A DNA stretch of 41,114 nucleotides from positions 1 through 41,114 of the forward strand of contig NZ_VFAH01000038.1 of NCBI RefSeq assembly GCF_008929045.1, read 5' to 3'. This stretch comes from Noviherbaspirillum aerium. Lineage in GTDB: Bacteria; Pseudomonadota; Gammaproteobacteria; Burkholderiales; Burkholderiaceae_D. How positions within the stretch are numbered: the stretch's first letter is position 1; every line of letters starts with the position of its first letter. Below the pieces are notes generated by a model. That model was not told where the DNA came from. It did not search any database and saw nothing but the letters and a program-made list of their open reading frames with translations. The translations under genes were made by a program, and so were the position numbers. Positions 17,187-23,765 of this stretch are shown in pieces.

Positions 17187-18970
17187 TGATGCGCAAGTCC
17201 TTTCTGATCTTCATCGCCCTCATCGCGGTCCTGCCGGTCCTGCCGACCCCGGAATTCTGGATTACGCTGGCCAACTATATCGGCCTCTACTCCATCGTCG
17301 CGCTCGGCCTGGTGCTGCTGACCGGCGTCGGCGGCCTGACTTCCTTCGGCCAGGCCGCTTTCGTCGGCCTGGGAGCCTACGCGACCGGCTATCTCTCGAC
17401 GCAGTACGGGCTGTCGCCCTGGATCGGCCTGCTGGTCGGCATTGCCATCACGGCTGCGGTCGCCTTCCTCATCGGCGGCCTGACCATGCGGCTGTCCGGG
17501 CACTATCTGCCGCTCGGCACGATCGCATGGGGGCTGTCGCTTTACTACCTGTTCGGCAACATGGATTTTCTCGGCCGCTATGACGGCCTGACCGGCATCC
17601 CTCCCATCGGCCTGTTCGGCATGGTGCTCGATCGGGGCCGGGAGATGTATTACCTGATCTGGCTGGTGGTCGTGATTGCCGTGATCGGCATCCAGAACCT
17701 GCTGAACTCCCGCCCGGGCCGCGCCATCCGCGCACTCAAGGGCGGCGGCGTGATGGCCGAGGCAATGGGCGTCAATACCGCCTGGATGAAGGTCGTGATT
17801 TTTGTCATCGCGGCATTGCTGGCCTGCGTCTCGGGCTGGCTGTATGCCCACCTGCAGCGCACCGTCAATCCAACGCCGTTCGGCCTGAACGCCGGCATCG
17901 AGTACCTGTTCATGGCGGTGGTCGGCGGCGCCGGCCACGTATGGGGCGCCATTCTTGGCGCCACCCTGCTCACCATTCTCAAGGACCAGCTGCAGTTCAT
18001 CCTGCCGAAATTGCTCGGCGCCAACGGCAATTTCGAGATCATCGTCTTCGGCGTGATGCTGGTGCTGCTGCTGCAATGGGCGCGCGACGGCTTGTGGCCC
18101 TTCATCAACAAGCGCTTCCCGCGCCGGCCGCAGGCGGTTGCACCCGATGCGGCCCCTGCCCTGCCGCGCCGGACACAGGCGCCGCATGGCGTGCCGCTGC
18201 TCCAGGTGGACAAGGCGCGCAAGCAGTTCGGCGGGCTGGTTGCCGTCAATGACATCAGCTTCGAGGTGAAGGCTGGCGAGATCATCGGCCTGATCGGTCC
18301 GAACGGAGCCGGCAAGTCGACCATGTTCAATCTGGTCACCGGCGTGCTGCCGACGACTTCGGGCGACATCCGCTTCCGTATCGGCGATCGCATGGAACGC
18401 ATCAACGGCCTCGAATCGCGCCAGATCGTGCGCCAGGGCATTGCCCGCACTTTCCAGCATGTGCGCCTCATTCCCACCATGAGCGTGCTGGAGAACGTCG
18501 CCATCGGTGCCCATCTGCGCGGCATGCACAACGATGTGACCGGCATCGCGACCAGCATCGCCCGCCTCAACGGCACCGAGGAAAAGGCGCTGCTGCTGGA
18601 AGCACGCAGGCAGCTTGAACGCGTCGGCATGGGCCATCTGCTCTACGAGGAGGCCGGCAACCTGGCGCTCGGCCAGCAGCGCATCCTGGAAATCGCTCGT
18701 GCGCTCTGCTGCGACCCCATCCTGCTGCTGCTGGATGAGCCGGCGGCCGGCCTGCGCTACAAGGAAAAGCAGGCGCTCGCCGAACTGCTCAAGAAACTGA
18801 AAGGCGAAGGCATGAGCGTCCTGCTGGTCGAGCATGACATGGATTTCGTGATGAACCTGACCGACAGGCTGGTTGTCATGGAATTCGGCACCAAGATCGC
18901 CGAAGGCTTGCCGGCGGAAGTGCAGCAGAATGAAGCGGTGCTGGAAGCCTATCTGGGAGGGATTGAATGA
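17186..18970 (+). CDS. Fused LivM permease and LivG ATPase
   Basis: One 594-residue chain carries two parts that are usually separate proteins. Residues 1 to about 310 form a LivM-type permease (YIGLYSIVALGLVLLTGVGGLTSFGQAAFVGLGAYATGYL). A Pro/Ala-rich linker (about 315-340) follows. From about 343 comes a LivG-type ATPase with Walker A GPNGAGKST at 371-379, the Q-loop region, the LivG-style signature LALGQQRILEIARAL and Walker B ILLLLDEPAAGL. No stop or frameshift separates the halves. The ATG overlaps livH by one base and the end overlaps livF by four (ATGA), so the operon is tightly coupled. Such fusions exist in other Proteobacteria but are the minority form. Confidence 0.92.
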   Translation: MMRKSFLIFIALIAVLPVLPTPEFWITLANYIGLYSIVALGLVLLTGVGGLTSFGQAAFVGLGAYATGYLSTQYGLSPWIGLLVGIAITAAVAFLIGGLTMRLSGHYLPLGTIAWGLSLYYLFGNMDFLGRYDGLTGIPPIGLFGMVLDRGREMYYLIWLVVVIAVIGIQNLLNSRPGRAIRALKGGGVMAEAMGVNTAWMKVVIFVIAALLACVSGWLYAHLQRTVNPTPFGLNAGIEYLFMAVVGGAGHVWGAILGATLLTILKDQLQFILPKLLGANGNFEIIVFGVMLVLLLQWARDGLWPFINKRFPRRPQAVAPDAAPALPRRTQAPHGVPLLQVDKARKQFGGLVAVNDISFEVKAGEIIGLIGPNGAGKSTMFNLVTGVLPTTSGDIRFRIGDRMERINGLESRQIVRQGIARTFQHVRLIPTMSVLENVAIGAHLRGMHNDVTGIATSIARLNGTEEKALLLEARRQLERVGMGHLLYEEAGNLALGQQRILEIARALCCDPILLLLDEPAAGLRYKEKQALAELLKKLKGEGMSVLLVEHDMDFVMNLTDRLVVMEFGTKIAEGLPAEVQQNEAVLEAYLGGIE

Positions 18971-19737
18971 AACGCGAAGACCACCACAACATGGGCGCGC
19001 CCATTCTGGCAGTCAAGGATTTGCATGTCAGCTACGGCAAGGTGGAAGCGCTGCACGGCATCAACCTCAACGTCGGCGCGGGCCGCATCGTCACGGTGAT
19101 CGGACCGAACGGCGCAGGCAAATCCACCATGCTTAACGGCATCGCGGGCGCGGTGCCGGTCTCGGCTTCCGTCTCCGGCAGCATCGGCATGGCGGGAGAG
19201 GATTTGACCGAACTCGAGGTCGAGCAGCGGGTTTATCACGGCATGTGCCTGGTGCCGGAAAAGCGCGAGCTGTTTGCCACCATGTCGGTCGAAGACAATC
19301 TCGTGCTCGGCAGCTATCCGCGTTACAAGACCCGGGAGAAGGATTACGGCGACCAGCTGCAGGTGGTGTTCGAGCTGTTCCCGCGCCTCAAGGAGCGGCA
19401 CCGCCAGGATGCGGGCACCCTGTCCGGCGGCGAACGGCAGATGCTTGCGCTCGGGCGGGCACTGATGGCCAAGCCCAAGCTGCTGATGCTCGACGAACCG
19501 AGTCTCGGCCTTGCGCCTCTGATCGTGAAGGAAATCTTTCACATCATCGTGCGGCTCAAGGAAACCGGAGTGGGCATTTTGCTTGTGGAGCAGAACGCGC
19601 GCGCCGCGCTGCAGGCGGCCGACTATGCCTACGTGCTGGAAAACGGCGAAGTCGTGCTCGAAGGCCCGGCATCCGAGCTGGCCAATGATGCCAAGGTCAT
19701 CGACACCTATCTCGGTCTGACCAAGCGCGCAGCCTGA
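18967..19737 (+). CDS. LivF-type ABC ATPase
   Basis: The second nucleotide-binding subunit of the importer, 256 residues. Walker A GPNGAGKST lies near residue 45, the signature LSGGERQMLALGRALM near 155 and Walker B LLMLDEPSLGLAP near 175. The switch histidine position reads VEQNAR, where LivF proteins normally have Asn rather than His. It starts inside the livMG stop (ATGA, four-base overlap). It would form the ATPase heterodimer with the LivG half of the fusion. Last gene of the cluster. Confidence 0.93.
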   Translation: MKREDHHNMGAPILAVKDLHVSYGKVEALHGINLNVGAGRIVTVIGPNGAGKSTMLNGIAGAVPVSASVSGSIGMAGEDLTELEVEQRVYHGMCLVPEKRELFATMSVEDNLVLGSYPRYKTREKDYGDQLQVVFELFPRLKERHRQDAGTLSGGERQMLALGRALMAKPKLLMLDEPSLGLAPLIVKEIFHIIVRLKETGVGILLVEQNARAALQAADYAYVLENGEVVLEGPASELANDAKVIDTYLGLTKRAA

Positions 19738-19757
19738 GCGGGCGATTGCCTGCCCGC
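19738..19757. terminator. Weak hairpin after livF
   Basis: GCGGGC and GCCCGC form a 6-bp stem beginning just after the livF stop, but no T-run follows. It may help to end the importer transcript. The converging hipA ends 82 bp away. Confidence 0.25.
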
Positions 19758-19819
19758 AGGACATCGGTCAGCGCCGCCCTTGCGTTGCTGGCCGGTGAAA
19801 TTGCCTGCATGACCCGGCG

Positions 19820-21142
19820 TCATTGCAAGCCGGGATCATCCGCCGCCGCAGGCTTGCCTGCCAGGCGCGCATGCATCCTGTTGGCGATACCGTGAATCCT
19901 CAGCTGCAAGCGCTCAACCATCACCCGTTCCGCAGGTGACAGCAGCGGCTCCAATTCCCTCGCCGCCACTGGCACGGCTGCCATCACCGCCTCTGCCATG
20001 TCGTCGGCAAGCTTCATCAGAAACCGGGGCGCCACTTTCAGTTCGGCCGCGAGCCTGCGCAGATGCTCGATGCCAAGCTTGCCCGGCTCGCTTTCTCCCG
20101 CAAGCCGAAAGGCAAAATACGGACCGAGTCCGGTGTAGACGCGGGTGCTCATCAGGTCATAAAAGGGAGCCAGCCGCAAACCTTCAGGCATGGCCAGCAA
20201 AGAGAGATTCTTCGCGTGAGAATCGTTGTTGCCGACATATAGATTGAAGAACAACCAGCGCAGCAAGTGCCGCTGATCAAGACCGGGGCGCGCCGATTCC
20301 CTTGCGAGCAATTCATAGCAGTCGCGGAAAGATGGGCCGCCGTCGGCTTCGTATTTGACGTCGGATGGCGTTTCGCTGAGCTGGCAGAAGTCCGCTTGCC
20401 AGATCCTCGCCAGCCTGCCTTCGCGCATCACCCGATCATAACGCTCCACCAGGCAAGCCTTGACTTCCGGCCGATACGATGCCCGCGCCGCCGGCAAGCC
20501 ACAAAGGGCTGCGCTACGCATGACCAGGGTTTCATTGACCGCAGAGGCGAACATGCCGATATCGCTGCGCAGCATGTCGGGTTTCAGGATATGGGTCGAT
20601 GGAGAGGTCCCCATTGGCCGCAACGGCAAGCCGTTTTCGTCCAGCGACAGCAGCAGCTTGAATTGGGCCCCTGAAATCGATAGTCGCGGGTCGGGTAGTC
20701 CGGCGACTGCGGCGGCGTGTTCGATGGCCGAGCGCTCGTTCCCGATGACGCCGCCGGCGTGAATCAAGGCATTGACCTGTTCCCAGGTCAGCGGCTGGTA
20801 GAGCGGCTCCTGCGGCACCTGCCCTGGAGGCAGCAGCAGGAGGGAGCCTGCCGTGTCGCCGCCGACCATCGAAAGCAGGCCGAATACGCTGGAGACATGA
20901 TGCCGCAAGGAGAGCAAGCGACGCTGGTCGCCTTCGGGGAGCAGGTTTTCGAAAAAGGCGTGTACAGCCGGTGTTGCGATCGGCGCCGGGCCAAGCGGCA
21001 TGGTTTTGTGGAGTGGACGGGCCTCTGGCCTTGCCAGCCAGGCCGGATCGTAGAGCAGGGAGAGCGGCTCGGTACGCCGCAACTCGCCGACTCGCTCATT
21101 CTCCATGAAGACCGACAGGGTTTCCGGCAACCGACTGCTCAT
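19820..21142 (-). CDS. hipA: HipA-type serine/threonine kinase toxin
   Basis: In E. coli HipA phosphorylates glutamyl-tRNA synthetase and induces growth arrest and persistence. This protein has 440 residues, the same size. The N-terminal HipA_1 domain (about 5-105) is followed by SISGAQFKLLLSL, the ATP-loop region that also carries the E. coli autophosphorylation serine. The kinase core has the catalytic loop NNDSHAKN with Asp307 and the metal-binding FYDLMST. Both look intact, so the toxin should be active. Its ATG overlaps the hipB stop by four bases, giving translational coupling with the antitoxin first. The cellular target in this organism is unknown. Confidence 0.92.
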   Translation of the reverse strand: MSSRLPETLSVFMENERVGELRRTEPLSLLYDPAWLARPEARPLHKTMPLGPAPIATPAVHAFFENLLPEGDQRRLLSLRHHVSSVFGLLSMVGGDTAGSLLLLPPGQVPQEPLYQPLTWEQVNALIHAGGVIGNERSAIEHAAAVAGLPDPRLSISGAQFKLLLSLDENGLPLRPMGTSPSTHILKPDMLRSDIGMFASAVNETLVMRSAALCGLPAARASYRPEVKACLVERYDRVMREGRLARIWQADFCQLSETPSDVKYEADGGPSFRDCYELLARESARPGLDQRHLLRWLFFNLYVGNNDSHAKNLSLLAMPEGLRLAPFYDLMSTRVYTGLGPYFAFRLAGESEPGKLGIEHLRRLAAELKVAPRFLMKLADDMAEAVMAAVPVAARELEPLLSPAERVMVERLQLRIHGIANRMHARLAGKPAAADDPGLQ

Positions 21143-21411
21143 TGCTCGCCCTTCCTGCGCACAACGAGTTCCAGTCCGAGCAGCGCCAGCACATCAAGCG
21201 CTTTTTGCATCTGCACTGTCTCCTTGCCTTTTTCGAGCTCGACGACAAACCGGTTGCCCAGACCTGCCAGGCCGGCCACATCGAGCTGGGTCAAGCCTTG
21301 CTCCTTGCGCATGGCTTGAACCGCGCTGCCGATCTCCCTTACGGTTGCCACGGTTAACGGAAACACGATGGAGGCCCTCCCGTCGTTACCGATCGGTAAT
21401 TTTCTATCCAT
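21139..21411 (-). CDS. hipB: HipB-type antitoxin, Cro/C1 helix-turn-helix
   Basis: The DNA-binding antitoxin that neutralises HipA and represses the operon. The xre-type HTH is at about 30-75 (AVQAMRKEQGLTQLDVAGLAGLGNRFVVELEKGKETVQMQKALDVLALLGLEL). The start is uncertain. The ATG at 21411 has only a poor ribosome site and gives 90 residues. A GTG at 21366 has GGGAGG upstream and gives 75 residues beginning where E. coli HipB homology begins. If the GTG is used, the operator at 21386-21399 lies in the leader rather than in the gene. Three similar palindromes lie in or just upstream of the gene. Confidence 0.88.
   Translation of the reverse strand: MDRKLPIGNDGRASIVFPLTVATVREIGSAVQAMRKEQGLTQLDVAGLAGLGNRFVVELEKGKETVQMQKALDVLALLGLELVVRRKGEQ
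21386..21399. promoter_or_regulatory. hipBA operator-like palindrome 1
   Basis: A perfect 14-bp palindrome, TTACCGATCGGTAA, lies inside the 5' end of hipB as read from the ATG. It shares the half-site TNACCG with the two sites upstream. Its centre is 50 bp from that of site 2. Confidence 0.6.
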
Positions 21412-21427
21412 GATAGGCTTTCTTTTA

Positions 21428-21457
21428 CTTTAATGTGACCGCTCGGTCATATTAAAG
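21428..21457. promoter_or_regulatory. hipBA operator-like palindrome 2
   Basis: A 30-bp palindrome with 14-bp arms and one mismatch, centred on TGACCGCTCGGTCA (21436-21449). It lies immediately upstream of the hipB ATG, where binding would block transcription or initiation. Confidence 0.7.
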
Positions 21458-21484
21458 CATTTTTAGGCCGATGAATTCTGAATA

Positions 21485-21498
21485 TTACCGCTCGGTGT
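21485..21498. promoter_or_regulatory. hipBA operator-like palindrome 3
   Basis: TTACCGCTCGGTGT is an imperfect dyad with the core ACCG-CT-CGGT, centred 49 bp from site 2. It is the weakest of the three copies. Confidence 0.5.
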
Positions 21499-21546
21499 GT
21501 ATCTTCCATGCAAAGACAATGATGAATTCAGGATGGCGATAACGAC

Positions 21547-22797
21547 TTACTCTTCCACGGGTGTGATTTCCGCATCCGACTTGCGCGGACGGCGACCACG
21601 CGCCGGAGATTTACGTGCGGGGGACTTGCGTGCCGGCTTGCCAGCGGGTTCATCAGCTACGGCCGGAGGCTGACTGTTCTCGACAGTGGGAACGATAACT
21701 TCCGGTTCTGCAGCCGCGGCACGAGCGCTCGGCTCGCCTGAATCAGTGTCCGCTGCGACCGGAATCATCGTATCCGCAGTTTTTGTCCTGGAAGATGACG
21801 TCTTGCGGGCACCGCGTCCCTTGCGGCGATTATCGCGCTTCGCCTCAGCCTGCTCAGGCACTTCCACTGCCGGCTCCGTTTCCGCCGTGGCGTACTGAGC
21901 GTCATCCGCCGCGGGAAGGTCGGACGGAAGCGCTACCGGAACCTGCTCCATGACCAACTGTTCTGGTACTGCCGGACGAATGCTGCGATAAACATAGGCG
22001 CCCGATTTTTCATCGCGGCCGAATTCGAGCAGGCCGCGCGTCTGTGCCTCTTCGAGAAGGTTGCCGAAGGTGCGGAATCCGTAATAGGACTCGCTGAAGT
22101 CAGGCTTGCGCCGCTTGATGGCTTCCTTCAGCACCGATGCCCAGATCTTGCCGCTGTCGCCGCGCTCGGCCACAAGCGCATCGAAGGTGCTGACGGCCAT
22201 GTCGATGGCTTGCGTCTTGCGCGCTTCCATTTCCTCGCGGCGGCGGTTTTCCTCGTCAGGAGAACGCCTTGCGGCCGGCTGAGCCTCGCGCGGATGTCTT
22301 TTTGCCTCCGTACGCTTGATTTCACGCACGAGATCGTCATAGAAAATGAATTCGTCGCAATTGGCAATCAGCAGATCCGAGGTCGAATGCTTGACGCCAA
22401 CGCCAATGACATGCTTCGCGTTCTCGCGCAGCTTGGACACCAGCGGGGAAAAATCGGAATCGCCGCTGATGATGACGAAGGTATTGACATGCGACTTGGT
22501 GTAGCAGAGGTCGAGCGCGTCGACTACCAGGCGGATGTCGGCAGAATTCTTGCCCGACTGCCGCACGTGAGGAATCTCGATCATTTCGAAATTCGCTTCA
22601 TGCATCGGCGCCTTGAAGCCCTTGTAGCGGTCCCAGTCGCAATACGCTTTTTTCACCACGATGCTGCCCTTGAGAAGCAGTCTTTCCAGCACCGGCTTGA
22701 TATCGAACTTTTCGTATTTGGCATCGCGCACGCCAAGGGCAACGTTCTCGAAGTCGCAGAACAGGGCCATGCTGATGTTTTCCTGGGATGAAGCCAT
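21547..22797 (-). CDS. NYN (LabA-like PIN) domain protein with LOTUS/OST-HTH domain and basic tail
   Basis: A predicted RNA-binding or RNA-cleaving protein. The N-terminal NYN/LabA domain (about 10-160) shows MALFCDFENVALGVRD and FVIISGDSDFSPLVSKLRE; the acidic residues DFEN and GDSDF form the usual metal site. A LOTUS/OST-HTH domain follows (about 200-285: GKIWASVLKEAIKRRKPDFSESYYGFRTFGNLLEEA). The C-terminus is low-complexity and basic, with KSPARKSPARGRRPRK. The family is common in Betaproteobacteria but its function is not settled. The ATG at 22797 is preferred over a TTG six codons earlier; the ATG at 22770, with AGGAAAA upstream, is also possible. Confidence 0.82.
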   Translation of the reverse strand: MASSQENISMALFCDFENVALGVRDAKYEKFDIKPVLERLLLKGSIVVKKAYCDWDRYKGFKAPMHEANFEMIEIPHVRQSGKNSADIRLVVDALDLCYTKSHVNTFVIISGDSDFSPLVSKLRENAKHVIGVGVKHSTSDLLIANCDEFIFYDDLVREIKRTEAKRHPREAQPAARRSPDEENRRREEMEARKTQAIDMAVSTFDALVAERGDSGKIWASVLKEAIKRRKPDFSESYYGFRTFGNLLEEAQTRGLLEFGRDEKSGAYVYRSIRPAVPEQLVMEQVPVALPSDLPAADDAQYATAETEPAVEVPEQAEAKRDNRRKGRGARKTSSSRTKTADTMIPVAADTDSGEPSARAAAAEPEVIVPTVENSQPPAVADEPAGKPARKSPARKSPARGRRPRKSDAEITPVEE

Positions 22798-22913
22798 GTT
22801 TTTATTGTTTTCCAATGATGGGTTGAGGTTTGCGCGGTTGGCAATGAAACATTACGAAATGCAATGTCGTCTGCGCCTGTTCATCAAGCGGTCAAGTCGT
22901 CGACATCACGCCC

Positions 22914-22986
22914 CGCCGCTGAACAAGACGTTGCCGGCCATGGGACGCAATGCCAGACTGGCATTACGATGCCCCGTTCAGCGGCG
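22914..22986. repeat. Long imperfect inverted repeat between ProQ-like and NYN/LOTUS genes
   Basis: The perfect 11-bp arms CGCCGCTGAAC (22914-22924) and GTTCAGCGGCG (22976-22986) enclose an inner 7-bp hairpin, AATGCCA-GAC-TGGCATT (22949-22965). Short GGG/CCC and CG/CG pairings flank the inner hairpin. It lies 37 bp after the ProQ-like stop and about 117 bp before the NYN start. No T-run follows on either strand, so it is not a standard terminator. It could be a structured 3' end, a leader RNA or a protein-binding site. Confidence 0.6.
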
Positions 22987-23022
22987 CGGCATCGCATCTC
23001 TACAACATGTCTGTCTGCAGAA

Positions 23023-23439
23023 TCACTTTTTGGAAAACTTTTCCGCAAGCTGCTGCAATTTTTCCGCCCGGCGGCGTTCCGCGATTTCCGCTTCACGCTT
23101 GGCCTTGCGCTCTTCAGCGATTTTCTTGTAACGCTCCGCAAGCATTTCCTTGGCGCGCGTGCGATGCGCATCGGTAATCTCGCCGGACGGATTGCCGCTG
23201 AGTTCCGCTCGCGCACTTGCACGCTCGACTGCCTTCAGGTACGGCGTCGAATTGGTATGGATGCTTAACGCAACCCGCAGGAGCTTCCGGTCGATATCGC
23301 TGTTTTCGGCAAGGATCTGCTTGTCGATGCCGATGGCGAGTGGAAGATAATCGCGGAAGACCTGATACTTCTGGTGCAGCGTTTTCAGCAATTGACGCGG
23401 TGAAGTCGGCGCGACTTCTGTGGGAGTAGGAGCGGTCAT
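23023..23439 (-). CDS. ProQ/FinO-domain RNA chaperone-like protein
   Basis: 138 residues consisting of a FinO/ProQ domain (about 12-105: PRQLLKTLHQKYQVFRDYLPLAIGIDKQILAENSDIDRKLLRVALSIHTNSTPYLKAVERASARAELSGNPSGEITDAHRTRAKEMLAERYKK) and a charged, helical Lys/Glu/Arg C-terminus. ProQ-family proteins bind structured RNAs and 3' ends and help sRNA regulation. I use the ATG at 23439; the longer frame starts with a TTG at 23469 and has an unrelated N-terminus. It is divergent from ftsK, with 326 bp between them, and lies upstream of the NYN/LOTUS gene on the same strand. Confidence 0.88.
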   Translation of the reverse strand: MTAPTPTEVAPTSPRQLLKTLHQKYQVFRDYLPLAIGIDKQILAENSDIDRKLLRVALSIHTNSTPYLKAVERASARAELSGNPSGEITDAHRTRAKEMLAERYKKIAEERKAKREAEIAERRRAEKLQQLAEKFSKK

Positions 23440-23525
23440 CAATAACGGCAAGAACAAGTGATAGGGCAAAGCTTAGCATACTGACTCGCTGATAGAACCG
23501 GAAACACAACTTGTCTGCAATCGCG

Positions 23526-23600
23526 GCATGCCCGCGCCGCCGCAAGCATGTGTTGAAGGACTCCCGCATGCATCTGCATGTCAATGCATGTCATTGCATG
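23526..23600. repeat. Phased GCATG array in the proQ-ftsK intergenic region
   Basis: GCATG occurs at 23526, 23546, 23566, 23576, 23586 and 23596, every copy starting at a multiple of 10 bp from the others. The last four form near-perfect 10-bp tandem units (for example TGCATGTCAA, TGCATGTCAT, TGCATGCAAT). Near matches keep the same phase at 23476 (GCATA) and 23646 (ACATG). All boxes would face one side of the helix. The remainder of this 326-bp gene-free interval shows no gene and no clear promoter. Confidence 0.65.
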
Positions 23601-23765
23601 CAATTGCGCCGCCGCCACAAATGCCCCACTCTGCTTTACCGCCAGACATGGCCAATCTGCTACAGTAACGTGCTGCAATAATGCGCGGCCGAAACCGCTC
23701 CATCCATGTGTGTGGAATGAGAGGCGTGAATCCTCGGCAGGATTTCCTAGAAACAGAGAAGATAA

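Noticed and set aside
17024-18835. 603-codon open frame opposite livMG
   Set aside because: Gln/Asp/His-rich antisense frame without homology features; the sense gene has complete ABC motifs.
19812-19834. CCCGGC/GCCGGG hairpin as a second terminator near the hipA stop
   Set aside because: It overlaps the hipA coding end and has no T-run; codon constraint explains it equally well.
23565-23604. CRISPR-like array from the 10-bp TGCATG repeats
   Set aside because: Units are 10 bp with no spacers; this is a tandem/phased motif, not CRISPR.
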